Part shown: one piece after another, positions 29,350-38,544 of the stretch
Layout: each line of letters begins with the position of its first letter
Position numbering within the stretch: the stretch's first letter is position 1
NCBI GenBank assembly: GCA_020632955.1
Contig: JACKEO010000006.1
Location: forward strand, 124,001 to 188,000
Origin: Alphaproteobacteria bacterium
Lineage (GTDB): Bacteria > Myxococcota_A > UBA796 > GCA-2862545
Direction of reading: 5' to 3'
Length of the DNA: 64,000 bases
The notes under the pieces: model-generated
Told to the model about the DNA's origin: nothing
Seen by the model: only the letters and a program-made list of their open reading frames with translations
Databases searched by the model: none
Program-made: the position numbers and the translations under genes

Positions 29350-30546
29350 ATGCCCGAGCCCACGGTCGCTGTCGCCGTCCCCGTGGCCGTCGCGGGGGGG
29401 TCGAACCTGGTGCTCACCGCCGTCTTCGTGCTCGTCGTCACCGCCGCGGGCTTCCTGCTGGGGCGGCTGCTCGGCAACGACAAGCGCCTCCTCGACTCGG
29501 TGGTCGCCGGCCGCAGCGCGGTCACCGACGAGATGCGCAAGCAGGCCAAGCAGGTCATCGCCGACCTCGCCGAGGGCGGCACCAGCGAGGTGCTCTTCAA
29601 GCTCATCCGGCAGATCGGCAGCACCGAGGCCGTCGAGGCCCTGTTCGCGGGCGCGCCGCTCGACACGCTGCTCGGGCTCGTGCCCGAGCTGGCCAAGGCC
29701 CCCAAGGAGAAGCGCGACCACGGCGACCAGCTCCTGCGGCTGCTGTCGCGCATCGCGGTGCACGCCGACGACCACACCCGCATGCGCATCCTGGGCGCGA
29801 TGCTCAAGGTCACGGCCCGCTACCGCCACGCCGTCCCCTTCATGATCGAGATCTGCAAGCGCGTGCCCGACGCCTGGAACGACCTGCAGCCCAGCGTCGA
29901 GGAGGCGGCCTCCCACGATCCGGCGATCGCCCGCTACCTGCGCGACAACGCGAACCCGAAGGAGCCCTTCGTGCGCAAGGCCACCGAGGCCTACATGACC
30001 TCGATGGTGCGCTTCCGTCGCCTGAGCGAGGAGCGCGCCCAGGGCCACGCCGCCGCGGTCGACGCCGAGCTGAAGTCCATCATCGACCGGGAGTTCCGCT
30101 TCCTCAAGATGGTGGGGGCGGTCAGCCGTCGCTTCGTCTGGCTGCCCGCCCAGGCCCACCGCTTCCACCCGCTGGTCACCGAGGACCACTTCGACCTCCT
30201 GCTGCGCGAGGCTCCCGGCGGCCCCACCGAGGTGCACGCCCTGCTCGCCCAGCTCAGCTGCGCCTGGGCCCGCGAGGGGCAGCACCCCCACCGCATCCGC
30301 CGCGCCCTGTCGAGCCTCGAGGAGGCCGCCAAGACGCTCCCGTCCGCGGGCGACGCCCTCCTCGACGTCTTCCTGGGCCTGAAGAAGGAGGACGCCAACG
30401 ACATCCGCGCCGAGCAGGAGGACGTCCGCCGGCGCGCCTACTTCGCGCTCCTCGAGGCCTCGAACCACAGCTTCGAGGTCATCAAGCTGCTCGGTGCCCA
30501 CGGCATCCCGCGCGACCTGTACCAGGGCAGCGCCGACCTGATCTGA
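29350..30546 (+). CDS. Membrane-anchored alpha-helical protein of unknown function
   Basis: A 398-residue protein. A single N-terminal membrane helix (SNLVLTAVFVLVVTAAGFLL) is followed by a long, charged, helix-rich soluble domain such as KLIRQIGSTEAVEALFAG, HADDHTRMRILGAMLKV and VEEAASHDPAIARYL. The composition suggests HEAT- or armadillo-like helical repeats facing the cytoplasm, but no family is recognised. The ATG at 29350 has GAGGAG upstream. A TGCTACCCA box at 29314-29322 may be its promoter element. The next gene is convergent, 42 bases away. Confidence 0.7.
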   Translation: MPEPTVAVAVPVAVAGGSNLVLTAVFVLVVTAAGFLLGRLLGNDKRLLDSVVAGRSAVTDEMRKQAKQVIADLAEGGTSEVLFKLIRQIGSTEAVEALFAGAPLDTLLGLVPELAKAPKEKRDHGDQLLRLLSRIAVHADDHTRMRILGAMLKVTARYRHAVPFMIEICKRVPDAWNDLQPSVEEAASHDPAIARYLRDNANPKEPFVRKATEAYMTSMVRFRRLSEERAQGHAAAVDAELKSIIDREFRFLKMVGAVSRRFVWLPAQAHRFHPLVTEDHFDLLLREAPGGPTEVHALLAQLSCAWAREGQHPHRIRRALSSLEEAAKTLPSAGDALLDVFLGLKKEDANDIRAEQEDVRRRAYFALLEASNHSFEVIKLLGAHGIPRDLYQGSADLI

Positions 30547-30588
30547 CGCCCGGGCGGGGGGCCTGTCGCCCGCGGGTGCGGTGCCGAC

Positions 30589-31620
30589 CTACAGCGGCGA
30601 CCAGGGCGGCAGCGACGTGGCCGTCTGCGCCGGGCGCGCCACCATGCCCGTGGCCCCCACGTCCACCTGCTCGTCCTCCTCGAGGAGGCGCAGGCTGCCC
30701 ACGTGGAAGTAGCGGGGGTCGGCGCGCCCGTAGGCCATGGTGCTGCCGGCGGTGGCCTTGCCGTGCACGGCGTACACGCGCTCGAACATCACGCCCGTCT
30801 TCGGATCGTAGAGCGAGACGCCCTCGAGCTTCACGTGGAAGAAGTTCTCGTTGTCCTCGTCGCCGCCGAGCGAGATGGTGCCCTCGCCCACGCTCTGCAC
30901 CACCTGGTGGCCCTTGTAGGGGTCGAGCTGGTGGATCACGCGGCTGCCACCCAGCGTGTTGTAGATGGCCGGCGCACGCGCCTCCTGCATCGACCGCGCG
31001 CTCTGCGGCGGCACGTACGGGATGGCGAACAGCGTGGGGTTGTACTCCACCCACTGCCCGAGGCGGATGGCGCTGCGTGGCGGCAGGCGCAGGTGGAAGC
31101 CGGCCAGCGCGCGGTCGAGCAGCATGCGGGCCTGCTGGAAGATGGCCTTCTGGCGGTCGTTGTCCTCGGTGAAGCCCTCGAGATCCACGCCCATGACGCG
31201 GCCGTCGTCGGCCACCAGCAGCTGCAGCCGGCTGCCGGTCATCCGCTGGTCGAGGTAGGCCAGGATCTCCTCGCCGTAGGGCTCCTTGAGCCGCCAGGGC
31301 GCCGCGCGCACGGCGAGATCGTCGATGGTGCAGTCGACCTCCTGGCGGGTCTTGTTGCGCCGCCAGGTCTTCACGCAGCTCATGACGAAGTCGAGGTCGA
31401 TCGCCACCGGCTCCATCTCGTGGCTGCTGTAGTCGTAGAGCAGGTAGGGCGTGGGCAGGCCGAGCTGGGTGCGCACGTGCCACCGGGTGTGATCCCAGCG
31501 CGCGTAGGGATCGTCGTAGACGACGACCTCCTCCATGCGCCGCGCGGGCGCGGGCTCCTCTGCGGAGGTCTCGGCGGCCCAGGAGAGGCCGGCGAGCGCA
31601 AGCGGCAGCAGCAGCGACAC
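30589..31620 (-). CDS. Secreted protein of unknown function
   Basis: A 343-residue protein starting with a signal peptide (MSLLLPLALAGLSWA, cleavage likely after about residue 16). The mature chain contains a two-Cys stretch (MSCVKTWRRNKTRQEVDCTI), many aromatic beta-strand segments (IYNTLGGSRVIHQLDPY) and a final acidic stretch. There are no recognised catalytic residues. The GTG start has GGGAG seven bases before it. It is likely periplasmic or surface-associated. It is divergent from lon, with about 210 bases between the starts. Confidence 0.7.
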   Translation of the reverse strand: MSLLLPLALAGLSWAAETSAEEPAPARRMEEVVVYDDPYARWDHTRWHVRTQLGLPTPYLLYDYSSHEMEPVAIDLDFVMSCVKTWRRNKTRQEVDCTIDDLAVRAAPWRLKEPYGEEILAYLDQRMTGSRLQLLVADDGRVMGVDLEGFTEDNDRQKAIFQQARMLLDRALAGFHLRLPPRSAIRLGQWVEYNPTLFAIPYVPPQSARSMQEARAPAIYNTLGGSRVIHQLDPYKGHQVVQSVGEGTISLGGDEDNENFFHVKLEGVSLYDPKTGVMFERVYAVHGKATAGSTMAYGRADPRYFHVGSLRLLEEDEQVDVGATGMVARPAQTATSLPPWSPL

Positions 31621-31712
31621 GCGATCTCCCGTCGGGACCCCTGACTATCGCGGTGCAAGCAAGGCCCCAAGCGGGAAGCCTCACCGGGGGACGTCGCGAA
31701 CGGTCACCGCGC

Positions 31713-31740
31713 TTGCCCCTCCGGGGGGAGTGCCTAGCTT
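31713..31740 (+). promoter_or_regulatory. Possible lon promoter
   Basis: TTGCCC at 31713-31718 and TAGCTT at 31735-31740 are 16 bases apart, 93 bases before the lon start. This fits a housekeeping-type promoter. No heat-shock inverted repeat (CIRCE) is seen nearby. The match is modest and has not been tested against the background frequency. Confidence 0.3.
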
Positions 31741-31833
31741 GCGACCAACCGGCCCCTCGCTCGAGGTGCCACCGACGCGGGCCCCCCTGGGGCCCCTGAT
31801 GCGCCGACCTCCGGGTCGCCGCCGGAGGCGTGC

Positions 31834-34230
31834 ATGTCCGAGTCCGACACCCCCACCCCCACCGACTTCTCGCTCCCCTCGGAGCTCCCCCCCACCCTGC
31901 CCGCGATGGCCCTGCTGCGCGGCGTGCTCCTCCCGGGCACGGTCGCCCCGTACAACGTGGGCCGCGGTGCCTCGCTGTCGGCCCTCGACCACGCCAGCGC
32001 GGGGCTGGTGCTCATCGTCCCGCAGGCCGAGGCCACCCGCGAGCCTGCGGCCAGCGACCTGCTCGGCACCGCCACGCTCGCCCGCGTCCTCAAGGACCAG
32101 CGGCGCAACGGCGGCCGCGTGGTGGTCACCCAGGGGCTCGCCCGCGTGCGCATCGAGGCCTTCACGTCCAGCAGCCCGCACTTCGAGGCCCGCTACACCG
32201 TGCTCGAGGAGGCCTGGCCCGAGACCCCGGCCGCGGTGGCCCTGCAGGCCAGCCTCGTCGACGCCGTGCGCGAGACGGGTGCGGTGCTGGGCGAGCCGGG
32301 CCGGGTGCGGGCGCTGCTCGACCTCTTCCAGGGCGACCCCCGCCTGCTCGATGCCGTGGCGGGGGCGCTGCAGCTCGACGACGACGTGGCCCGCGAGCTG
32401 CTCGTGACCACCGACGTGCAGCTCCGCGGCGAGCGCGTGCTGGCCCGCCTGCTGGCGGCCCGCGAGATCGAGCAGGCCCGCCGCGACCTCCGCGAGCGCG
32501 TGGCCTCGGGGGCCCGCGACAAGCAGCGCGAGGCCTTCCTCCGCCAGCAGCTCGACGCCATCCGCAAGGAGCTCGGCGACGGCGAGGACGACGAGACGGG
32601 GCGCCTGCGTGCGCGCTTCGACGACCGCGACCTGCCCGAGGAGGTGGCCGAGGCGGTGCACAAGGAGCTGGACCGCCTGGACCGCCTGCCCAACGGCTCG
32701 CCCGAGCGCACCGGCGTGGTGGACTGGCTCACCCGCGTGGCCGATCTGCCCTGGGGCAGCTTCTCGGCGTCCGACACCGACTTCGACGCGCTCGAGGCCG
32801 CCCTCGACGACAGCCACTTCGGCCTCGAGGACGTGAAGCGCCAGGTGCTGGAGCACCTGTCGGTGCGCAAGCTCGCGGGCTCCGGCCACGCCGACGTGCT
32901 GCTGCTCGTGGGCCCTCCGGGCGTGGGCAAGACGAGCATCGGCCAGGCCATCGCCGAGGCCACGGGGCGCAAGCTGGTGCGCGTCGCGCTGGGCGGCGTG
33001 CGCGACGAGGCCGAGCTCCGGGGCCACCGCCGCACCTACATCGGCGCGCGCCCGGGTCGCGTGGTGGAGGGCTTCCGCCGCGCGGGCACGATGGATCCGG
33101 TGGTGCTGCTCGACGAGGTGGACAAGGTCACGCGCGGCGTGCTCGGCGACCCGTCGGCGGCCCTGCTCGAGATCCTCGATCCCGAGCAGAACCACGCCTT
33201 CGTCGACCACTACCTCGAGGTGCCCTTCGACCTGTCGCGGGCGCTCTTCGTGGCCACGGCCAACGACCTGTCCACGATCCCCGGCCCCCTGCGCGACCGC
33301 ATGGAGGTCATCGAGATCAGCGGCTACACGCCCGCCGAGAAGCGGACGATCGCGCGCCGCCACCTGCTCGGCAAGGCCGCAGAGGCCGCCGGTCTGGAGG
33401 TGGAGGACGTGCACCTCGACGACGAGGTCCTCGACGCCGTGATCGCCGGCTGGACGCGGGAGGCCGGCGTGCGCCAGCTCCAGCGCACCCTCGGGCGGCT
33501 CTACCGCGCGGCCGCGGTCGACAAGGCCCGCGGTCGCCTCGAGGCCCCGCTCACGATCCGGGTGGAGGATCTGCCCCGCCACCTCAAGCGTCGGCCCTTC
33601 CGGGACGAGCGCCACGAGGGCCCCACCCGCGCCGGCATCGCCACCGGCCTCGCCTGGACCCCGGTGGGCGGCGACGTCCTCACGGTGGAGGCCAGCGCCA
33701 CCCCCGGCAAGGGCGCCCTCGTGCTCACCGGGCAGCTCGGCGACGTGATGAAGGAGTCGGCGCGCGCCGCGCTCACCTTCGTCCTGTCGCACCTCGAGGC
33801 GCTGCACCTGGGCGGCGGGCTCGGCGACCGCGACGTGCACATCCACGTGCCCGCCGGCGCCATCCCCAAGGACGGCCCCTCCGCGGGCGTCACGATGTTC
33901 ACCGCCCTGGCCAGCCTGCTGTCGGGCCGGGCCGTGCGCGGCGATACCGCGATGACCGGGGAGGCCACGCTGTCGGGGCGGGTGCTGCCCGTGGGCGGCA
34001 TCAAGGCCAAGGTGCTCGCCGCCCACCGGCGCGGGCTCACGCGGGTGATCCTGCCGCGGGGCAACGCGCCCGACCTCGAGGAGGTCCCCGAGGACGTGCG
34101 CGGCGAGCTGGAGGTGGTGCTGGTCGACCACATGCAGGAGGTGCTCGAGGCGGCCCTCGTCGCCGAGACCGACCCCGTCGAGGGGCCCGAGGACGCCCGG
34201 CCCCTCTCGGAGGCCGGCCCGCACGCCTGA
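31834..34230 (+). CDS. lon: ATP-dependent protease Lon
   Basis: A 798-residue cytoplasmic AAA+ serine protease that degrades damaged and regulatory proteins. The N-terminal substrate-binding domain covers residues 1-200 and a coiled region follows (REIEQARRDLRERVASGARD). Walker A is GPPGVGKTS near residue 360, Walker B near VVLLDEVDK, and the protease domain carries the catalytic Ser in KDGPSAGVTM (about 682) and Lys in GGIKAKVLAAHRRG (about 724). The N-terminal domain is less conserved than in well-known Lon proteins. It stands as a single gene convergent with an FG-GAP lipoprotein gene. Confidence 0.96.
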   Translation: MSESDTPTPTDFSLPSELPPTLPAMALLRGVLLPGTVAPYNVGRGASLSALDHASAGLVLIVPQAEATREPAASDLLGTATLARVLKDQRRNGGRVVVTQGLARVRIEAFTSSSPHFEARYTVLEEAWPETPAAVALQASLVDAVRETGAVLGEPGRVRALLDLFQGDPRLLDAVAGALQLDDDVARELLVTTDVQLRGERVLARLLAAREIEQARRDLRERVASGARDKQREAFLRQQLDAIRKELGDGEDDETGRLRARFDDRDLPEEVAEAVHKELDRLDRLPNGSPERTGVVDWLTRVADLPWGSFSASDTDFDALEAALDDSHFGLEDVKRQVLEHLSVRKLAGSGHADVLLLVGPPGVGKTSIGQAIAEATGRKLVRVALGGVRDEAELRGHRRTYIGARPGRVVEGFRRAGTMDPVVLLDEVDKVTRGVLGDPSAALLEILDPEQNHAFVDHYLEVPFDLSRALFVATANDLSTIPGPLRDRMEVIEISGYTPAEKRTIARRHLLGKAAEAAGLEVEDVHLDDEVLDAVIAGWTREAGVRQLQRTLGRLYRAAAVDKARGRLEAPLTIRVEDLPRHLKRRPFRDERHEGPTRAGIATGLAWTPVGGDVLTVEASATPGKGALVLTGQLGDVMKESARAALTFVLSHLEALHLGGGLGDRDVHIHVPAGAIPKDGPSAGVTMFTALASLLSGRAVRGDTAMTGEATLSGRVLPVGGIKAKVLAAHRRGLTRVILPRGNAPDLEEVPEDVRGELEVVLVDHMQEVLEAALVAETDPVEGPEDARPLSEAGPHA

Positions 34231-34242
34231 CCCGTGGCCCTG

Positions 34243-35835
34243 CTAGCGCGCGCCCGGCGAGAACCAGACGCGCACCTCGTCGGTGCCCGGGGCTCCGACG
34301 GCGACGTCCAGCCGGCCGTCGCCGTCGAGATCCCCGAGCGCCATCGTGCTGCCCCAGGTGCCCGCGCCCAGGCGGACCCCCCGCGCGGTGACCAGCGCCT
34401 CGCCGGGGGGCAACGGACCCGGCAGCAGCGTGCCCGCGACATTCGCGGCGCCCGACGGCGAGGCGCCGACCAGCAGGTCCTGCACGCTGTCGCCGTCGAG
34501 ATCGTCGATGGCCAGCAGCGTGCCCGTCTCGTCGAGGCCGCACCGCCCCCTCAGGCGCGTCACGGCCGTCACGCGACCGCCCTCGGCGGGCAGTGGCCCC
34601 GCCACGGCGAGCACCCGGCCCGCGCGGTGGAGGGGCGTCGTGGCGGCCGGCACGCCCAGCACCAGGTCGGCACGACCATCCCCGTCCACGTCGCCCACGG
34701 CCACGGCGCCCACGTCGCCGGTGGTGACCTCGGTGGGGGCCGCCGCGTCCCAGGCCACCGCCTGGGCCGACGTGAGCTCGCCCTGCCAGGGGGCCCGCCA
34801 GCTCACCACCCGCAGCCCGCGCACGCCCACCACCAGCTCGTCGGCGCCGTCCCCGTCGAGGTCGCCCAGCCCCACGGTGGCGCCGAAGGACTCCTGCCCG
34901 AGCACCGTGGCGGCACGCCGCTCGCTGCTCAGCGCCTGGCCGGGGGCCAGCGGCCCCAGGAAGACGTCGAGGGTGGCGTCGGCGCGCCCGCCGGCGTCGG
35001 CGCTGCGGGCCCAGGCCACGAGGTCGTCCTGCCCGTCGCCGTCGAGGTCGCCCACGTGCACGGCGGCCCCGAGCTCATCGCCCACGCGGTCGCCCACGAG
35101 CAGGAGCTGGGCGTCCTCGAGCTGGCCGTCCACGGCGGCCATGGGGCCGAAGAAGACGTACACGCCGCCCGGCCGCACGCTGGAGCCCGAGGTGGGCGTG
35201 CGCGCTGCGGGGGCGCCCACGACGAGGTCGTCCTGCCCGTCGCCGTCGAGATCGGCCACGGCGATCGCGACCTCGCGCTCCGCGGCCGAGTCCTCCGACC
35301 GCAGCGACCAGCGCGGGCCGTCCGCCGACAGGGCGCCACCCGCGACGACCGTGACCCCGCGCTCGCTCGCCACCACCAGGTCCAGATCGCCGTCGCCGTC
35401 GAGGTCGCCCATCGCCACCTGACGGCCGAAGCGACCCTCCCCCGTGAGCCGCAGGCCGGGGCCCACGAAGGGCGGCAGGGCCTCGTCCTCGCAGGTGGGA
35501 CAGGGCCTGTCGGCGGGGGGCGTGCCACAGGCGTCCCAGCGCTCGGGACTGCACACCGTGTCGAAGCGCATGCACGCGGCGTCGTCCGACGGCGTGGCGA
35601 GCACGGCCTCCACCGGGCAGCGGGCCTCGTCGAGCACGGGACCGCAGGCCGCCGGCGCCTTGACCTCCTCCCAGCACGACCAGCCGCTCTCGACGTCGAC
35701 GTAGGCGGGGAAGCCCTCCACGACGCGACAGCCCTCGGTGGCGGCGCAGGCCTCCAGGGCCACGTCGGCGCAGACCACGCGCTCGGGGGTCTGGCACGCG
35801 AGGGCGCCCATGAGGACGAGGGGCAGCAGCCGCAC
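34243..35835 (-). CDS. FG-GAP (integrin-like) repeat lipoprotein
   Basis: A 530-residue lipoprotein with signal VRLLPLVLMGALAC. Residues 20-150 are Cys-rich (CADVALEACAATEGCRVVEG and CPTCEDEALPP). The rest carries seven calcium-binding FG-GAP units with D-x-DGDG cores: GDLDGDGDLDLVV, ADLDGDGQDDLVVGAP, GDLDGDGQDDLVAWA, GDLDGDGADELVVGV, GDVDGDGRADLVLGVP, DDLDGDSVQDLLVGA and GDLDGDGRLDVAVGAPG. They should form a beta-propeller at the cell surface. The GTG at 35835 is used because GGGAG precedes it and because it opens the lipoprotein signal. Divergent from another propeller-like lipoprotein gene. Confidence 0.9.
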   Translation of the reverse strand: MRLLPLVLMGALACQTPERVVCADVALEACAATEGCRVVEGFPAYVDVESGWSCWEEVKAPAACGPVLDEARCPVEAVLATPSDDAACMRFDTVCSPERWDACGTPPADRPCPTCEDEALPPFVGPGLRLTGEGRFGRQVAMGDLDGDGDLDLVVASERGVTVVAGGALSADGPRWSLRSEDSAAEREVAIAVADLDGDGQDDLVVGAPAARTPTSGSSVRPGGVYVFFGPMAAVDGQLEDAQLLLVGDRVGDELGAAVHVGDLDGDGQDDLVAWARSADAGGRADATLDVFLGPLAPGQALSSERRAATVLGQESFGATVGLGDLDGDGADELVVGVRGLRVVSWRAPWQGELTSAQAVAWDAAAPTEVTTGDVGAVAVGDVDGDGRADLVLGVPAATTPLHRAGRVLAVAGPLPAEGGRVTAVTRLRGRCGLDETGTLLAIDDLDGDSVQDLLVGASPSGAANVAGTLLPGPLPPGEALVTARGVRLGAGTWGSTMALGDLDGDGRLDVAVGAPGTDEVRVWFSPGAR

Positions 35836-35968
35836 CGGGACTCCCAGGCGCCGCGCACCGGAGCCGGCGCGGCGGTCGCCGCGAAGCCTGCCCCACGGGC
35901 GCCGGGCACGCCAGGGTGCGTCGCGTGAGGATCCCGTCACGACGCCGCTCGCCGGCGATCCGCGGGCG

Positions 35969-35997
35969 TTGACACCCCCCTCGGGCGGTGGCATGGT
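35969..35997 (+). promoter_or_regulatory. Predicted promoter of the beta-propeller lipoprotein gene
   Basis: An exact TTGACA at 35969-35974 is followed after 17 bases by CATGGT at 35992-35997. The start codon lies 24 bases downstream, so the predicted leader is very short. The -10 match is only partial, but the exact -35 stands out in such GC-rich DNA. Confidence 0.4.
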
Positions 35998-36021
35998 GGG
36001 CCCCTCCGCCGTGGAGCCTCG

Positions 36022-37260
36022 ATGCGCCCCGCCACGTCTGCCGTCCTCGTCCTCGCCGTCTTCGGCGGGTGCAACGAGCCCTCGGTCTTCGACAAGACCA
36101 ACGCCTTCGAGGTCCCCGACCCGGATCCCGAGCCGCCCGACTTCGGCACCTGGCTGTCGCTCGACGTCGCGCCGGAGGGCCAGCGCCTCGTCGCCACCTA
36201 CTACGACCGCCAGGCCGAGGGCCTCGGCTTCGCCGTGGGCTACCCCAACGGCAAGGACGAGCTCGAGTGGCTGCACGAGCAGGTCGATGGCTACACCTCG
36301 CCCGACGGCGGCCTCATCCCCCAGGCGGGCAAGTACGGCAGCATGCGCGTGGCGCCCGACGGCACGGTGTGGGTCTCGTACTGGGACGAGGGCAACGACG
36401 CGCTGAAGTTCGCCCACCGTCTCGGCGGCGGCCCGGCGGCCATCGAGGCCAAGTACTCGTGGGTCACGGGCACCATCGACGAGGGTCCCGGCGTGGGCAC
36501 GTGGACGAGCCTCGACCTCGACGCCGAGGGCAAGCCGGTGGTGGCCTACCACGACGAGGCCAACGGCACGCTCAAGATCGCCTACCTGGTGGAGGACGGC
36601 GGCAGCACCGGCGAGACCGTGTGGAACACCACCGTGGCCGTCACGGGCAACGCCTTCCAGGGCGTCGACGCCGACGGCAAGGCGGTCAACCGCGCGGCCG
36701 ACGTGGGCGAGCACGCCCGGCTGCTGATCCGCGAGGGCACCTACCTCATCGCCTACCACGACAAGGCCCAGCGCGCGCTCGGCCTCGCCGAGGGTCCCAA
36801 GGGCGGCCCCTTCAGCGCCAGCCTCATCTCGGCCTCGGCCGCCTGCACCGAGAACGGCCAGTGGCCGTCCATCCTCATCACGCAGGCCGGCGTGCCCACC
36901 ATCGCCTACCACGACGTCACCAACCAGAACCTGTGCATCGCCACGCGCCAGTCGGGCGCCTGGCAGCCGCCGGAGCTGGTGGACGCGGCCCCCTACGTGG
37001 GCGCCGACACCGAGGTGGTCGAGCGTCTGGGCACCGTGGGCATCGTGTACTTCGACGGCCAGAACAACGACATGAAGTACGCCAGCAAGCCCGGCAACGG
37101 CGCCGTGTGGGTGAGCGAGACGCTGGGCGGCCTCGACGCCCCGGTCGGCTTCCACAACGAGATCGTCCGCACCGGCAACGACTGGTGGGCCGCCTCGTAC
37201 GACTACCGGTCGCGCAAGCTCTTCGTCACCCAGCTCGCGGTGCAGAAGCAGCAGCCGTAG
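36022..37260 (+). CDS. Beta-propeller-like lipoprotein
   Basis: A 412-residue lipoprotein (MRPATSAVLVLAVFGGC). The mature part has recurring units with a shared pattern of a Ser/Ala-Leu strand, a P-x-G/V-A-Y-H-D turn and a L-K-x-A strand: WTSLDLDAEGKPVVAYHDEA with TLKIAYL, PSILITQAGVPTIAYHDVT, and VGIVYFDGQNNDMKYASKPG. This is the layout of secreted sialidase-like or YHD-type propellers. No catalytic residues can be assigned. The start follows a predicted promoter and GGAG. The divergent FG-GAP gene starts 186 bases away. Confidence 0.78.
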   Translation: MRPATSAVLVLAVFGGCNEPSVFDKTNAFEVPDPDPEPPDFGTWLSLDVAPEGQRLVATYYDRQAEGLGFAVGYPNGKDELEWLHEQVDGYTSPDGGLIPQAGKYGSMRVAPDGTVWVSYWDEGNDALKFAHRLGGGPAAIEAKYSWVTGTIDEGPGVGTWTSLDLDAEGKPVVAYHDEANGTLKIAYLVEDGGSTGETVWNTTVAVTGNAFQGVDADGKAVNRAADVGEHARLLIREGTYLIAYHDKAQRALGLAEGPKGGPFSASLISASAACTENGQWPSILITQAGVPTIAYHDVTNQNLCIATRQSGAWQPPELVDAAPYVGADTEVVERLGTVGIVYFDGQNNDMKYASKPGNGAVWVSETLGGLDAPVGFHNEIVRTGNDWWAASYDYRSRKLFVTQLAVQKQQP

Positions 37261-37268
37261 CCACGCGC

Positions 37269-37853
37269 TCAGCGCAGGCCGTCGGCCGTCCAGCGCCCCC
37301 GGCGCCACCGCAGGGTGCGCGTGCCGCCGTGCGGGAGGACGTGCTGCCGCCACGTGGTCAGCGGTGCGCCCTCCAGGGCCGTGCACAGCGCGGCCAGCAG
37401 CAGCCCGTGGCTGACCAGGACGAGGGGACCTCCCTCCCCCGCGGCGTCCACCAGGTCCGCGAAGGCCGAGACCCCACGGTCGCGGGCCGCGCCCAACGCC
37501 TCCCCCCCGGGCACGCAGGCCGACTCCGGGTCGACGACCCACGCGCGGAAGAAGGCCGGGTGGCGCGCGAAGGCCGTGGCGGGATCGAGGCCCTCGAGGC
37601 GGCCCTGGTCGAGCTCGGCGAGCCCCGGGTGCACCGTGTGGGGACCGCGCAGCAGCGTGGCGGTCTGCCGTGCGCGTCGCAGCGGGCTGCTCACCACGCG
37701 GTCGGCGCGCAGCACCAGCGGGTGCCACGACAGCTCGCGGGCCTGCACCCGCCCCACCGGGTCGAGGCCCACGTCGGTGACGCCCAGGAAGCGGCGCTCG
37801 GCGTTGAAGGCCGTGCGGCCGTGTCGGACCAGCAGGACGGTGTCGTGACCCAC
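37269..37853 (-). CDS. Histidine phosphatase (phosphoglycerate mutase-like)
   Basis: A 194-residue histidine-acid phosphatase of branch 1. The catalytic His is in VLLVRHGRTAFN (residues 6-17), the first Arg pocket follows in SSPLRRARQTATLL, Glu in LAELDQGRLEG, and the second His in VLVSHGLLLAAL. Substrates in this group include phosphosugars, alpha-ribazole phosphate and phosphoproteins; nothing in the context decides among them. The GTG start at 37853 opens the family N terminus directly. It is convergent with the propeller lipoprotein gene, eight bases away. Confidence 0.9.
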   Translation of the reverse strand: MGHDTVLLVRHGRTAFNAERRFLGVTDVGLDPVGRVQARELSWHPLVLRADRVVSSPLRRARQTATLLRGPHTVHPGLAELDQGRLEGLDPATAFARHPAFFRAWVVDPESACVPGGEALGAARDRGVSAFADLVDAAGEGGPLVLVSHGLLLAALCTALEGAPLTTWRQHVLPHGGTRTLRWRRGRWTADGLR

Positions 37854-37928
37854 GCGCGGCTCCCGGGTCGCAGGTAGCCCGCAGCCGACGCGGGCGTGCT
37901 ACAGACCGCCGTTCGTGCCGGAGGAAGG

Positions 37929-38513
37929 ATGGTCGACGAGGATCCCCGGGCCCGTGCCCGCCGCCTGGCCGCAGAGGCCAAGGCCCGCGTGGAGGCGCAG
38001 GCCGCCGCCAAGGCCACGAAGCGCTCGCTGCTCGATCGCGCCCCCAAGCCGGTGAGCGCCCAGGACGCGCTGCGCAAGGCCCTCGAGGAGGAGAAGGAGG
38101 CGGAGCAGGCCAAGGCGAAGGCCGCCGTGGCCGCGAAGTCCGCCAAGGCGCGCGCCCCGCGGCCTCCGGCCCCCAAGCCGGCGCCGCCTCCCACGCTCAA
38201 GGATCCCACGGCGCTCCTCGGCCAGCGCCTCCCCGACGCCCAGGTGGTGTCCGTGGTCGCCGTCACGCGTCGCGACGCCTTCCAGGCGGTGTGGACGGCC
38301 CACCGCGTGCGCGCCGCCACCAGCGACGACCTGCCCCTGCTCATCTCGGCCGACGTCCTCACCGACGCGTCGAAGCGGCTCCCCGCCGGCGCGCTGCAGG
38401 CCGCCCGCGTGCGGAAGGGCGACGCGGAGCTCGCCGTCTTCGTCGACGTGCAGGCGGGCGTGCTCCTGGGCGCCCTGGCGCCTGCCGACCTCTACCTGGC
38501 CGGCGTGAGCTGA
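37929..38513 (+). CDS. Coiled-coil, Ala/Lys-rich protein of unknown function
   Basis: A 194-residue protein. Residues 5-90 are Ala/Lys/Arg/Glu-rich and should form an extended helix or coiled coil (ARARRLAAEAKARVEAQAAA, LRKALEEEKEAEQAKAKAAV). A Pro-rich hinge (PPAPKPAPPPT) precedes a compact C-terminal domain with LGQRLPDAQVVSVVAVTRRD and a final hydrophobic segment. No family is recognised. The ATG has GGAGGAAG right before it. A TGCTACAGA box at about 37897 may be its -10 element. Confidence 0.6.
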   Translation: MVDEDPRARARRLAAEAKARVEAQAAAKATKRSLLDRAPKPVSAQDALRKALEEEKEAEQAKAKAAVAAKSAKARAPRPPAPKPAPPPTLKDPTALLGQRLPDAQVVSVVAVTRRDAFQAVWTAHRVRAATSDDLPLLISADVLTDASKRLPAGALQAARVRKGDAELAVFVDVQAGVLLGALAPADLYLAGVS

Positions 38514-38544
38514 CGCGCCGTCGCGGGTGCGCCCTCGCGGCGGC

